Below are positions 51,665-61,028 of a DNA stretch of 64,000 bases, piece by piece. The DNA is taken from the NCBI RefSeq assembly GCF_001456115.1, contig NZ_CP013264.1, positions 3,428,501-3,492,500 on the forward strand, read 5' to 3'. The first letter of the stretch is position 1. Each line of letters starts with the position of its first letter. The position numbers and the translations under genes were made by a program. This stretch comes from Sphingobium baderi (GTDB taxonomy: Bacteria > Pseudomonadota > Alphaproteobacteria > Sphingomonadales > Sphingomonadaceae). Below the pieces are notes generated by a model. That model searched no databases. It was not told the origin of the DNA and saw nothing but the letters and a program-made list of their open reading frames with translations.

Positions 51665-52165
51665 ATGGACAAACCTCCAAAGTCAGTCGATCTGGACGAT
51701 TTCGACCGCAAGATCATCGCTGCGCTGATCGAAGATGGGCGCATGACCGTCACCGACCTCGCCCGCACGGTGGGGCTGTCGAAAACGCCTTGTCAGGTGC
51801 GTCTCAGGCGGCTGATCGACGCCGGCGTCATCACGGGATTTCGCGCCATCGTCGACCCCGCGAAGCTGGGCATGGATCATGTCGCCTTTGCCGAAGTGAA
51901 GCTGTCCGACACACGCGAACAGGCGCTGCGCGAATTCAATGCGGCCGTGCGGCGTATCCCCGAAGTCGAGGAATGCCATATGATCGCCAGCAGCTTCGAC
52001 TATCTGCTAAAGGTGCGGACGTCCGACATCCGCCGCTACCGCACGGTGCTGGGCGAGAAAATTTCCAGCCTGCCTCATGTGGCGAGCACATCGACCTATG
52101 TGGCGATGGAAACCGTGCTGGACGCGGGCGGATCACGCATGACCCGCCTCGCGACGCAGAAATAG
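51665..52165 (+). CDS. putR: Lrp/AsnC family transcriptional regulator of putA
   Basis: 166 residues. N-terminal winged helix-turn-helix (DDFDRKIIAALIEDGRMTVT, RTVGLSKTPCQVRLRRL) and the C-terminal RAM ligand-binding domain. Divergent from putA with the palindrome between them, so it most likely senses proline and activates putA, as PutR does in other alphaproteobacteria (inferred). An overlapping ATG four bases earlier is in another frame. Confidence 0.88.
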   Translation: MDKPPKSVDLDDFDRKIIAALIEDGRMTVTDLARTVGLSKTPCQVRLRRLIDAGVITGFRAIVDPAKLGMDHVAFAEVKLSDTREQALREFNAAVRRIPEVEECHMIASSFDYLLKVRTSDIRRYRTVLGEKISSLPHVASTSTYVAMETVLDAGGSRMTRLATQK

Positions 52166-52168
52166 GAG

Positions 52169-53485
52169 TCAGGCTTCGCCGAACACCCGCCTGAAGATCG
52201 TGTCAACCTGACGGAAGTGATAGCCGAGGTCGAACTTCTCCTCGATCTCTTGGGCGGTCAGCGCCGCGGACACGTCGGGATCGGCCTTCAGCAATTCCAG
52301 CAGCGAAAGCTGGCCGTCCGATTCCCACACCTTCATCGCGTTACGCTGAACGTAACGGTAGCTGTCCTCACGGCTCACCCCCGCTTGCGTCAGCGCCAGC
52401 AGCACGCGCTGCGAGTGGACAAGTCCGCCCATCTTGTCGAGATTCTTCATCATCCGCTCAGGATAGACGAGCAGCTTGTCGATCACGCCGGTCAGCCGAC
52501 CCAACGCGAAATCGAGCGTGATCGTCGCATCCGGCCCGATATAGCGTTCCACCGACGAATGGCTGATGTCGCGTTCATGCCAGAGCGCCACATTCTCCAT
52601 CGCGGGCATGGCGTAGCTGCGGACCATGCGGGCAAGGCCGGTGAGATTCTCGGTCAGCACCGGATTGCGCTTGTGCGGCATGGCGCTGCTGCCCTTCTGG
52701 CCGGGCGAGAAATATTCCTCCGCCTCCAGAACCTCGGTGCGCTGGAGGTGACGGACTTCCACCGCCAGCCGCTCAATGGACGAAGCAATGACGCCCAGCG
52801 TGGCGAAGAACATCGCATGGCGATCACGCGGGATGACCTGCGTGGACACCGGCTCGATGGCAAGGCCCAGCTTCTCCGCGACATGTTCTTCCACGCGCGG
52901 ATCGATATTGGCGAAGGTGCCGACCGCGCCCGAAATGGCGCAGGTCGCGACTTCCTCGCGCGCGGCGATCAGGCGCGCCTTGCAGCGGCTGAACTCCGCA
53001 TAGGCTTCCGCCATCTTGAGGCCGAAGGTGACGGGTTCGGCGTGGATGCCATGACTGCGGCCGATGGTCGGGGTCAGCTTATGCTCGAAGGCGCGGCGCT
53101 TGATGACGTCGAGCAGCTTGTCGAGATCCTCGATCAATATGTCTGACGCGCGCGCAAGCTGCACCGCGAGGCATGTATCCAGAACGTCGCTCGACGTCAT
53201 GCCCTGATGCATGAAGCGCGCTTCGTCGCCCACCTGCTCCGCGACCCAGGTGAGGAAGGCGATGACGTCATGTTTGGTGACCGCCTCGATCGCATCGATC
53301 GCGGGCACGTCGATGGCCGGGTTGGTCGCCCACCAGTCCCACAGCGCCTTCGCCGCCGATTTCGGCACCACGCCCAGTTCGCCGAGCGCCTCGGTCGCGT
53401 GCGCTTCGATCTCGAACCAGATGCGGAAGCGGGCTTCCGGCTCCCAAAGAGCAGTCATTTGCGGGCGGGCGTAGCGAGGGACCAT
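52169..53485 (-). CDS. purB: Adenylosuccinate lyase
   Basis: 438 residues from ATG 53485 (MVPRYARPQMTALW); the open frame upstream to 53599 lacks similarity. Two steps of purine synthesis. Signature SSAMPHKRNPVLTENLTGLAR; catalytic His in TIGRSHGIHAEPVTFG. It is convergent with the putR regulator, only three bases between their stops. Confidence 0.95.
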   Translation of the reverse strand: MVPRYARPQMTALWEPEARFRIWFEIEAHATEALGELGVVPKSAAKALWDWWATNPAIDVPAIDAIEAVTKHDVIAFLTWVAEQVGDEARFMHQGMTSSDVLDTCLAVQLARASDILIEDLDKLLDVIKRRAFEHKLTPTIGRSHGIHAEPVTFGLKMAEAYAEFSRCKARLIAAREEVATCAISGAVGTFANIDPRVEEHVAEKLGLAIEPVSTQVIPRDRHAMFFATLGVIASSIERLAVEVRHLQRTEVLEAEEYFSPGQKGSSAMPHKRNPVLTENLTGLARMVRSYAMPAMENVALWHERDISHSSVERYIGPDATITLDFALGRLTGVIDKLLVYPERMMKNLDKMGGLVHSQRVLLALTQAGVSREDSYRYVQRNAMKVWESDGQLSLLELLKADPDVSAALTAQEIEEKFDLGYHFRQVDTIFRRVFGEA

Positions 53486-53759
53486 GGCGAATCCTGCATA
53501 TTGGCGTGAACGGATGCCGCGCCGCCTAGCAGCGTCCCCAGCCAAGAGCAAATCGGCAGACTTCGGGTAAAAACCGTCATCCATTCGTCGCAATTGCAAT
53601 AGAAATCACAGCCGAAACGAGCGGTCCAAAAAGACGAATGGAAGTTGATGAACAACCATTCAGGAACCTTATCGAGTATTGGGATATTATCCCTGCAAAG
53701 ATCACAACGATGCCGTTTGAAACAAATTCACCAACGGAATGACAATTCAGGAGATTGAT

Positions 53760-54203
53760 ATGCTGCGTACCGTTCTTTTCTCGACCGCTCTTGCCATCAC
53801 CGCCCCCGCGATCGCTCAGGAAGCTGCCACGCCGCAGCAAGGCACGACGCCGACCGCTCCGGCGCAGACCGCGCCAGCCCAACCCGACGCCGCAACACAG
53901 CCGGGCGCGGCCGCGCAGCCGCAGGCCGCGTCGCCTTCCAGTCAGGCCAATACGGTCGCGTCCATCGTGGATAGCGAATTTCCCGCTTATGACCTCAACA
54001 AGGACGGTCAGCTCGACAAGGCGGAATTTTCCAAATGGATGGTCGCGTTGAAAGATCAGGAAATGAAAGCGACCGGTAAGACCTTGCCGCCCGCCGAAGT
54101 GACGGCCTGGGCCGAGGGCGCCTTCGCCACGGCCGATGCGGACAAGAGCACGTCCGTCAGCAAGCCTGAGCTGGTCAGCTTCCTGGGCGGCGGCGCGGGT
54201 TGA
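53760..54203 (+). CDS. Secreted EF-hand calcium-binding protein
   Basis: 147 residues. Signal peptide 1-20 (LFSTALAITAPAIAQ). A long Ala/Pro/Gln/Thr-rich linker 21-62. Two EF-hands: DLNKDGQLDKAEF (78-90, all six ligand positions right) and DADKSTSVSKPEL (126-138, weaker). Start ATG 53760 has AGGAGA upstream. Probably periplasmic; function unknown. The 274 bases upstream hold no gene, only likely promoter DNA. Confidence 0.87.
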   Translation: MLRTVLFSTALAITAPAIAQEAATPQQGTTPTAPAQTAPAQPDAATQPGAAAQPQAASPSSQANTVASIVDSEFPAYDLNKDGQLDKAEFSKWMVALKDQEMKATGKTLPPAEVTAWAEGAFATADADKSTSVSKPELVSFLGGGAG

Positions 54204-54271
54204 TCGCGGGCTGATCCTGAAAGGCGATCCCTGTCACGAAGCAGGAAACGGATACCCCGAAGGGTCGCACC

Positions 54272-54308
54272 AGGCGGCGTGAGCGAAGGCCACGCCGCCT
54301 CTTTTTTT
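54272..54308 (+). terminator. Intrinsic terminator after EF-hand gene
   Basis: 10-bp perfect stem AGGCGGCGTG/CACGCCGCCT with a 9-base loop, followed by CTTTTTTT (54301-54308). Positioned 68 bases after the EF-hand stop; also lies before the opposite-strand gene at 54330. Confidence 0.88.
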
Positions 54309-54329
54309 GGACTCACCGCCCGGTAAGTG

Positions 54330-54524
54330 TCAGGACCGCTTCTTGTTGGTATAGAGGAGAGCCGCGACGATGGCGGCTGAACCTATGCCCACGGCCGCTC
54401 CCGTCCACGCCGCCTTACCGCCTTTTCGCGGAGGCGTTTTTCCGGCGGGGGGATGGGTCGGCGCGCCCTTTTCCTCAACGGTTTGCGACGCGGTTTCTGG
54501 CGGATTATCTTCGATCTTGCTCAT
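54330..54524 (-). CDS. Small single-TM hypothetical protein
   Basis: 64 residues. An acidic, Pro/Thr-rich N-terminal half (SKIEDNPPETASQTVEEKG), then one membrane helix (AAVGIGSAAIVAALLY) and a basic C-terminus NKKRS. Function unknown; the layout suggests an inner-membrane anchor with the N-terminus on one side. No named family recognised. Confidence 0.65.
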   Translation of the reverse strand: MSKIEDNPPETASQTVEEKGAPTHPPAGKTPPRKGGKAAWTGAAVGIGSAAIVAALLYTNKKRS

Positions 54525-54549
54525 GATCCCCCATGCTAAGCAACAATGG

Positions 54550-54639
54550 CATCAGGGGGAAGAGGGCAAAATGCCCGATGAAGGTGCATTCCCTGCAATG
54601 TGCTTGCATTTACGCCAAAGCATAATCATGCCCCTGATG
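54550..54639. ncRNA. Structured intergenic stretch, possible small RNA
   Basis: In the 204-base gap between divergent genes. Outer arms CATCAGGGG (54550-54558) and CCCCTGATG (54631-54639) pair perfectly; inside is a GGGCA-AAA-TGCCC hairpin (64-76 within the stretch). A 90-base folded unit could be a small RNA or a leader, but neither promoter nor terminator was identified, so this is tentative. Confidence 0.3.
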
Positions 54640-54728
54640 TAACGATCGCGGCTTGCCGGGACGAGACGCTTCCGCCTTCCGTCAAAATCGCCTAAGCTGC
54701 CCACGGATCAGCAACCAAAGGATCGCCG

Positions 54729-55085
54729 ATGCAATTTCTACGCACCGCCTTCTGGGTCGTCATCGCCGTCACCCTCGCCTTTTTCTGCATGGCGAATTAT
54801 GTGCCGGTGACGGTTCGGCTCTGGGGCGATCTGGTGATGGAAACCAAATTGCCGGTTCTGCTTATCGGCGCCTTCCTTCTGGGCGCCGGGCCTTTCTGGA
54901 TCATGGCGCGGGCTACCCGCTGGCGCATGAAACGCAGACTGGAAAGCACGGAACGCGCGCTCGCGGCTGTCACCGCCGCCGCCGCGCCGTCGCCACCTTC
55001 CCTTTCCTCCATGCCAAAGACGCAGGGCGATGAATCAGCCCTGTCCCCTGCGACATCCTCCCTTCACACAACAGGAACAGCATGA
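54729..55085 (+). CDS. lapA: LapA (DUF1049) domain membrane protein
   Basis: 118 residues. Two membrane helices (about 5-27 and 41-62) with the LapA/DUF1049 pattern FFCMANYVPVTVRLWGDLV and a short coiled helix RMKRRLESTERAL. In E. coli LapA works with LapB on LPS and LpxC control; lapB is not here. The stop overlaps the pyrF start (ATGA), an order common in alphaproteobacteria. Confidence 0.82.
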   Translation: MQFLRTAFWVVIAVTLAFFCMANYVPVTVRLWGDLVMETKLPVLLIGAFLLGAGPFWIMARATRWRMKRRLESTERALAAVTAAAAPSPPSLSSMPKTQGDESALSPATSSLHTTGTA

Positions 55086-55756
55086 GCAGCCCCATCTACG
55101 TCGCCATCGACACGCCAGAGCTGGAAAAGGCGCAGGCATTAGCGGGGCAGGTGCGCCATCATGTCGGCGGATTGAAACTGGGGCTGGAATTTTTCTGCGC
55201 CAACGGCCACCACGGCGTGCATGAAATGATGAAGTTCGGCCTGCCGATCTTCCTCGACCTGAAATTGCACGACATTCCCAATACCGTGGCGAAGGCCATT
55301 CAGTCGCTCCATGTTCTGGAGCCCGCGATCCTGACCGTGCATGCCGCGGGCGGCCGCGCCATGCTGGAGAATGCAAAGGCCGCGGCGGGCGCCCATACGA
55401 AGGTTGTCGCCGTCACCGTGCTGACCAGTCTGGATGATGGCGACCTGCTCGACACAGGCGTCGGCGGCAGGGCGGAAGATCAGGTTGCGCGCCTCGCCGA
55501 CCTGGCGCGCAGCGCGGGACTGGACGGCATCGTCTGCTCCGGCGCGGAAGTGGCGCTGGTGCGGCAGGCATGGCCCGAAGGCTTCTTCGTGGTGCCCGGC
55601 GTCAGGCCGGCGGGTGGCGCCATGGGCGATCAAAAGCGCGCCGTCACGCCGCGTGAAGCGCTTGATCGCGGCGCTTCCATTCTGGTCGTGGGCCGCCCGA
55701 TCAGCCTCGCTGAAAATCCGGATACGGCCGCACGGGAAATCGAAGCGACGCTTTGA
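55082..55756 (+). CDS. pyrF: Orotidine 5'-phosphate decarboxylase
   Basis: Last step of UMP synthesis. 224 residues, TIM barrel. The catalytic Lys-Asp network is in FLDLKLHDIPNTVAKAI; the phosphate loop is in FFVVPGVRPAGGAMGDQKRA and ILVVGRPIS. Start ATG overlaps the lapA stop. Followed by a two-way terminator shared with the opposite outer-membrane gene. Confidence 0.95.
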   Translation: MSSPIYVAIDTPELEKAQALAGQVRHHVGGLKLGLEFFCANGHHGVHEMMKFGLPIFLDLKLHDIPNTVAKAIQSLHVLEPAILTVHAAGGRAMLENAKAAAGAHTKVVAVTVLTSLDDGDLLDTGVGGRAEDQVARLADLARSAGLDGIVCSGAEVALVRQAWPEGFFVVPGVRPAGGAMGDQKRAVTPREALDRGASILVVGRPISLAENPDTAAREIEATL

Positions 55757-55758
55757 AG

Positions 55759-55795
55759 CAAAAAGCGACGGGGGCTAAATAGTCAGCCCCCGCCC
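55759..55795. terminator. Two-way terminator between pyrF and the OMP gene
   Basis: 8-bp stem CGGGGGCT (55769-55776) with AGCCCCCG (55785-55792) and an 8-base loop. A CTTTTT run follows on the minus strand (for the OMP gene) and a short CCCTTTC on the plus strand (for pyrF). The two genes converge here. Confidence 0.75.
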
Positions 55796-55800
55796 TTTCA

Positions 55801-56454
55801 TCAGAAGCGATAGCCGACGCTGGCGACCACCTGATGGCGATCGGTGTCGACGTTGAATTCGCTGCTGGTCGCGCCATCGCCAAATTTGATCTTGCCATCA
55901 TTATAGTTGGAATAGCGATATTCCAGCTTGGCGAAGGTATTGGTGTTGATGGCGCGTTCCACGCCCGCACCGATGCGCCAGCCGTCCAGCTTGAACGCCG
56001 TATCGGTGGTTTCATTGGTATCGCCCGCCAGCACCTTCAGCTTGCTGTTGGTATAACCGCCCTTCACATAGACCAGCGTTGCCGGGTCCGCGAGGATACC
56101 GGCGCGGGCGCCGATATACAGGTCACGGCCCTGCTTCACGCGCCCGAAGCCGAAATTGTCGGTGAAATCATGGCGGTTGCTCTTGGCGGTGGAATTGGTG
56201 AACTCGCCTTCCACGCCGACCACGGCGCTGCCCAGGTTCACATCATAGCCCGCGCCTACACCATAAAGCAGGCCATCGATCGACTGGTCGTCGCGGCCAT
56301 TGTCATTGTCGATATCGCTGCCCGCGCCGACATGGTCATAGCCCAGGATCGCTTCGACGCGCGGACCGGTGAAGGTTGGGGCGACATCCTGCGCGAGCGC
56401 CGGGGCTGCGATTGCGCTACCGGCCAGAAAGGTTGCGACCATCATCTTTCGCAT
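55801..56454 (-). CDS. Outer-membrane beta-barrel porin family protein
   Basis: 217 residues from ATG 56454. Signal peptide 1-22 (MMVATFLAGSAIAAPALAQD). Alternating strands with Gly/Asn/Asp-rich turns and a C-terminal aromatic (VASVGYRF) fit an 8-stranded OmpA/Omp25-like barrel. Probably a surface protein; substrate unknown. A GGAGTT site lies before the start. Confidence 0.85.
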   Translation of the reverse strand: MRKMMVATFLAGSAIAAPALAQDVAPTFTGPRVEAILGYDHVGAGSDIDNDNGRDDQSIDGLLYGVGAGYDVNLGSAVVGVEGEFTNSTAKSNRHDFTDNFGFGRVKQGRDLYIGARAGILADPATLVYVKGGYTNSKLKVLAGDTNETTDTAFKLDGWRIGAGVERAINTNTFAKLEYRYSNYNDGKIKFGDGATSSEFNVDTDRHQVVASVGYRF

Positions 56455-56639
56455 AAAAATAACTCCGTCTTCTTTGTTCTTGCGTCCCCCTGCAGGGACT
56501 AGACGGTGAAAGCGGAGCAAAGCCGTTGGTTGCATGAACCTAAGATAAACAAAGGCTTATGTTGTCAATATGCCACATATGACGACGGCTCGCCGTCAAT
56601 CTGTGCGCCAATCGGGACGAACCGCGTTCCTGTAATGGC

Positions 56640-56830
56640 TACTTTCGGCCAATGGCGGACAACCCACCTCCGTTCGGGCTGAGCTAAGTCGAAATCTGTC
56701 CTGAGTGACGCCGCAGGCGGCGTCGAAGGGCTTTACGCTGAGCGAAGCAAAGAGCCTCCCTTACGCACTTCGCCTTCGCTCGGGGCGAACGGGGATGGGA
56801 ATGGCGGACAGTCCACCCAACACGCCATCC
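56640..56830. repeat. REP-like repeats in a 386-base gap
   Basis: The gap 56455-56840 has no credible gene. It holds a GTTCGGGCTGAGC half and the matching GGGGCGAACGGGG half, a perfect palindrome GACGCCGC-AG-GCGGCGTC (56707-56724), and two near copies of AATGGCGGACAACCCACC (about 56650-56668 and 56800-56818) that flank the set. They resemble the REP family found in the E2 gene. The stretch 56455-56640 itself holds only leader/promoter DNA of the OMP gene. Confidence 0.7.
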
Positions 56831-56840
56831 CCCGTGCCGC

Positions 56841-59800
56841 TCAATAATCCTTCGAGACCCGGACATTCGCGCTTTCGCGGCCCAAGGTGGAAATGGCGCC
56901 CAGCAGCGAGAGCCATCGCGTGACCTGATATTCGATCCGCGTCGCGGAATAGCCCTGCCCGTCCGTGATCAGTTCCACATAAGTCTTGCGCGTCAGATAT
57001 TTGCCCGCCGCGATGGACGTGCCCTGTCCCTGCGTGGGATCGGCGGCGATGATCCGCAAACGGTCCAGCCCGGCGGCCCGGCGTACCGCGTTGATGGGGT
57101 CAAGGCCGCCCTGGCCCTGCAAGGATCCCACCGCCGACGCCAGCTGCAACGCTTCGGGCGCGGACAGGTTTGTGATCGACGTGCCGAACAGGATGCGGGA
57201 CAGCAGTTCATCCTGCGGCAGGGCGGGCACGCTGGTGAAGCTGATGTCCGGCGACAACCCGGTGCCCCCGACATGGATGGAGGCCGTCAGGTCGCTGACG
57301 TCCGCCTCGGCCGTGATATCCAGCGTCGGATTGACGGGCGTGCGGCCATCGAACTGGATCAGCCCTTCGCGCAGTTCGAAGCGGCGGCCCGCAAATTCAT
57401 AATCGCCGCGCACCAGTTGCGCCGTGCCGGCAATCGCCGGATTGGTCACCGTGCCGCCCAGGTCCAGATTGGCCCGCCATTCGCTGTCCAGCCCAAGGCC
57501 TGTGACCATCAGCCGGTTGCGCGCCTGCGCCTTGATCGCCAGCGCCCATGGCGCATTGCCGCGCGGGCGCTCCAGTTCTTCGCCCCGGCGGTTGATCTCG
57601 ACCACCTTGAGCTGCGGCAACTGGGCGACGGCGGCTGCCCGGCCCAGCGTGAATCGGCTCTTGATGAGCTTGAGGTTGCCTCCAATGGTGCCGCCACTTC
57701 CATCCGACCGCAGCGTGATCGGCCCCGTCACCGTCGCGCCCAGATCGTCGCGCTCCAGCAGCGTCGCATTGTCCGCCTGCAACGCCAGGTCCATGCCGAC
57801 GCCCGCCGTGCCCTTGAAGGTGAAGGAGCCGGTGCCGGTCACCGAACCGCCGTTGCGCGCCGTCGCGGCAAAACTGGAAATGACGAGCCGGTCCCCGGAA
57901 AAACGCCCCTGAGCCTTGACGCCGCTCAACCGCATCCCCGTTACCGGGCTGTTGATCGCGACATTGTCCGTGGCCAGCGTTCCCGCGATCACCGGTTCGC
58001 CCAACGTGCCCCGAATATCCGCCGTCACGTTCACCGGCCCGACAATATCGACGATTTCCACCCCGGTCAGCCGCCAGAGCGTATCGGCCGCTCCATTATA
58101 GCGGAGCTGGGCGAAAAAGGGCGCGCGGTTCAGGCGCTCGACCAGACTGCCATCCCGGCCCAGCGGCGTCAGCAACGCCTGTGCCCGGCCGATGGTGCGC
58201 CCTTCCGACACAAAGACCATCCGCGTCGCCAGCCGGTCCTGATTGAGGACCGCATTGACGCCGACATCGACCGGACGGGAACTGAGCGACAGGCCCGACC
58301 GCGACAGCCCCCGGACGCGCAGTTCGACCTTCCCCGTCGCCATCCCGCCGCGCGGCTTGGCGTAGCTCAGCGTGCCCGTAGCGACGCCGCCAAGACCCAG
58401 ATCGTCATAAGCGATATCCAGCAGCGACAGCGGCAGCGTCTGCATCCGCGCCTCTATCGCGACGGATTCGCTACCCAGATCACCGGCAAGCTGCAGCGAT
58501 CCCCCCGCATAGCGGATCGTCGCGGGCGACAGGTGCCAGCCTTCCTGCGTCCGCGTCAGCAAAGCCGCGCGGGTCAGCCGGATCGGTTTGCGGTCGATCG
58601 TCCCGCTGGCCGACAGGCGGATGCGGTCCGGCGCGACCTGCGCTTCGCCCTGAAGGTCGAACAAGCGGCCGCGCTGCCCCGAAAGGCTGCCGCGCACCGT
58701 GCCCTTGCCATCCACCAGCTTCGCGGTGCCCGCCATGCGGCCCAGCAATATGCCGCCAACCCGCAATCCCTGCGCCTGCACCGTCGCATCGATGGAGGTG
58801 CCGTCCGGGTCGAGCAATATGGTCGCATCCAGCTTGCCGCGCCCCACGGCAATGGCCGTCGGCCCATCGAAATGCGCGCCGTTGGCGGCCAGTTGCAGCT
58901 GCAATTGCTGCACAGCGTTCACTGGCCGGAAACCGACCGTGCCGGTCACCGGACCGACGACGGCGAGCTGCCCGTCCAGCCCGCCGGTCACGGGGCGAAT
59001 ATCCCCGCTCGCCGTCACCCCTGAAACCTCCAGCCGCGCCACGCGCACGATCGCCTGTCCGCCTTGGGGCAGCAGGATCGCGCCATTGCCGGTGAACGGC
59101 CCCAGCGTCGATCCGCCCTCTGCCGTGAATATATAACCCGTGTCATCGGGATCGAATCGCGCCTTCACCTCACTCAGGCCCAGCGCATCCATCGGACGAT
59201 GCAGCACGAGGTCCACGGCGGGGCGGTCGATCTTTCCATCCAGCACCAGTTGCAACGGCCCATATTGGCCATGTCGTCCACTGCCCTCGAAATGGAATGT
59301 CCCGTCGCGGCGGCGATAGCCGTTCGCGTTCAGCGACAGCAGCGGCGATTGAAGGACAAGATCATGAAGGGCCAGTTGCCCATCCGGCCCCAGCGCCAGT
59401 GCGCTCCGCAGCGTCGGCAACCCGCCGCCCAGCGAATGCAGGAAGCTGTTGTCCAGCCGCCGCATCCGCGCCAGCGCATGACCGCTCAAGGAAAACGCGC
59501 CTTTCGGCCCCGGCACCGCGCGCAGCTTCGACGTCAGGTCGACCACCCCGAGCCCACGAATAAGCAGGCCGTTGATCTGTCCGTCCAGCCCGAAATCATA
59601 GCGTCCGGTCTTAAGGTCGGCCATCATCAGCAACCGCCCGCGCAGCCGGTCGGAGCGCACCTCCATGGGATTGCTGATGATCTGCTGCCCCTTGAGTTGC
59701 AGCACCCCGTCCAGCGCGAAGTTGCGGAAAATGCCTTCGACCAGCTCCCCCTGCCCGTCCAGCCGCCGCGCCCGCAGGCGAACGGGGATCAGCGCCGGGC

Positions 59801-61028
59801 CATTCTTCGCCTTGCGCCCCTTGCCATCGGCGCGCACGTCGCTGATCGTCGTCTTGTCGAAGACAAGCTGCTTTGCCGTCAGCAGATATTCGTAGCCGGG
59901 GCTGGCAAAGGGACCGTCGAGACGAATGCGGGCCACCACATCACGCCCACGCATATTCCTGAGCAAGGCTTCGGGCCGCGACAGCTTCACGTCCACCAGC
60001 AGATTGTCGAGCGCATTGTTCCGCAGATCGATCGCGCCGTCGGCGGTCAGATCGATGGCGGCAGACCGCAGCGATAGGGTGCCGTCGATCACCCGATTTT
60101 CCATGCTGCCTTCCGCGCGCACCGACAGGCGCGGCGTCGACAACCGCTCGACAAGCCCATTGCCCGCGAGCGCAGGCCCCTCGATCGATCCTTTCGCGCT
60201 ATAACGTCCCTTGCGCGCCGTCAGGTCGAGGGCGATCACCGGCTGCGCGTCCAGCGTTCCGGCAAACTGTCCGTCCCAACGCGTCCAGCTTCCTTTGCCA
60301 TGGACGCGCAGATTGGCGTCCTGCTTCAACCCCGCCATCACCGCCAGCACGCCGCCCTTGGGCGCGTTCATCGTGACATCGAGGTCGAACTTGTCGTCAT
60401 CCGGGCGGCTGTCGAGCGTGATGTTCAACGCATCCTCACCGTTCAGGACGCGCGCGGACATGTCGATGATCGCGCGGCCGCCGCGAATATCCGCGTCGCC
60501 GCTCAACGTCGCTTCCTGCGCCCGCCCCGTGATGCTGCGGTCTATCGCCAGACGGTCCACCGACAACTGCATCAGGCGAATGTCGAAGCCCGGCAATATC
60601 GGCCCCTGCCGCTCGCTCGGGTTGAGCCTGGGCAATTTGTGCAGCGTCGCGCGCGGGATCACCAGCCGGTCGATATCCAGCCGGTTCGACAGCCAGGCAA
60701 AGGGCCACCAGTCCAGCTCCACCCTTGGCGCGTCAAAAAAGCGGCCCTTGGGATCGGACAACACCAGCCCGTGCAGCACCGCCCGGCGATAGATGCTGCC
60801 ATCGATCCGTTCGACCCGGATACGCAGGCCCGAAGGCGGGCTGATGGCGGCAATCCGCGACACGAGGAAGCGATGCCCGGAAGGCGTATCCAGCCATGCC
60901 AGCGCGCCCACCACGATCAGCAGCAACGCGGCGAGGACAGCCGTCACCCACCGTTGCCACCGCCCGTCCCATGCCCGGCGGGGCCGGGGCGGCTTGGGGG
61001 TCGCTTCCACGGGCTGATCGTCCGCCAT
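56841..61028 (-). CDS. tamB: Translocation and assembly module protein TamB
   Basis: 1395 residues. N-terminal inner-membrane anchor about 27-48 (WVTAVLAALLLIVVGALAWL), then repeated beta-rich (AsmA/DUF3971-type) segments forming a long beta-taco, ending with the conserved C-terminal DUF490 region (PQDELLSRILFGTSITNLSA, and QGYSATRIEYQVTRWLSLLG). Works with TamA in phospholipid transport and barrel-protein assembly between the membranes. Start shares a base with the TamA stop. Length is near the usual 1250-1400. Confidence 0.92.
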   Translation of the reverse strand: MADDQPVEATPKPPRPRRAWDGRWQRWVTAVLAALLLIVVGALAWLDTPSGHRFLVSRIAAISPPSGLRIRVERIDGSIYRRAVLHGLVLSDPKGRFFDAPRVELDWWPFAWLSNRLDIDRLVIPRATLHKLPRLNPSERQGPILPGFDIRLMQLSVDRLAIDRSITGRAQEATLSGDADIRGGRAIIDMSARVLNGEDALNITLDSRPDDDKFDLDVTMNAPKGGVLAVMAGLKQDANLRVHGKGSWTRWDGQFAGTLDAQPVIALDLTARKGRYSAKGSIEGPALAGNGLVERLSTPRLSVRAEGSMENRVIDGTLSLRSAAIDLTADGAIDLRNNALDNLLVDVKLSRPEALLRNMRGRDVVARIRLDGPFASPGYEYLLTAKQLVFDKTTISDVRADGKGRKAKNGPALIPVRLRARRLDGQGELVEGIFRNFALDGVLQLKGQQIISNPMEVRSDRLRGRLLMMADLKTGRYDFGLDGQINGLLIRGLGVVDLTSKLRAVPGPKGAFSLSGHALARMRRLDNSFLHSLGGGLPTLRSALALGPDGQLALHDLVLQSPLLSLNANGYRRRDGTFHFEGSGRHGQYGPLQLVLDGKIDRPAVDLVLHRPMDALGLSEVKARFDPDDTGYIFTAEGGSTLGPFTGNGAILLPQGGQAIVRVARLEVSGVTASGDIRPVTGGLDGQLAVVGPVTGTVGFRPVNAVQQLQLQLAANGAHFDGPTAIAVGRGKLDATILLDPDGTSIDATVQAQGLRVGGILLGRMAGTAKLVDGKGTVRGSLSGQRGRLFDLQGEAQVAPDRIRLSASGTIDRKPIRLTRAALLTRTQEGWHLSPATIRYAGGSLQLAGDLGSESVAIEARMQTLPLSLLDIAYDDLGLGGVATGTLSYAKPRGGMATGKVELRVRGLSRSGLSLSSRPVDVGVNAVLNQDRLATRMVFVSEGRTIGRAQALLTPLGRDGSLVERLNRAPFFAQLRYNGAADTLWRLTGVEIVDIVGPVNVTADIRGTLGEPVIAGTLATDNVAINSPVTGMRLSGVKAQGRFSGDRLVISSFAATARNGGSVTGTGSFTFKGTAGVGMDLALQADNATLLERDDLGATVTGPITLRSDGSGGTIGGNLKLIKSRFTLGRAAAVAQLPQLKVVEINRRGEELERPRGNAPWALAIKAQARNRLMVTGLGLDSEWRANLDLGGTVTNPAIAGTAQLVRGDYEFAGRRFELREGLIQFDGRTPVNPTLDITAEADVSDLTASIHVGGTGLSPDISFTSVPALPQDELLSRILFGTSITNLSAPEALQLASAVGSLQGQGGLDPINAVRRAAGLDRLRIIAADPTQGQGTSIAAGKYLTRKTYVELITDGQGYSATRIEYQVTRWLSLLGAISTLGRESANVRVSKDY

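Noticed and set aside
53577..53882. Minus-strand open frame of 101 residues before the EF-hand gene
   Set aside because: It overlaps the start of the EF-hand gene antisense, has no ribosome-binding site and no recognisable domain.
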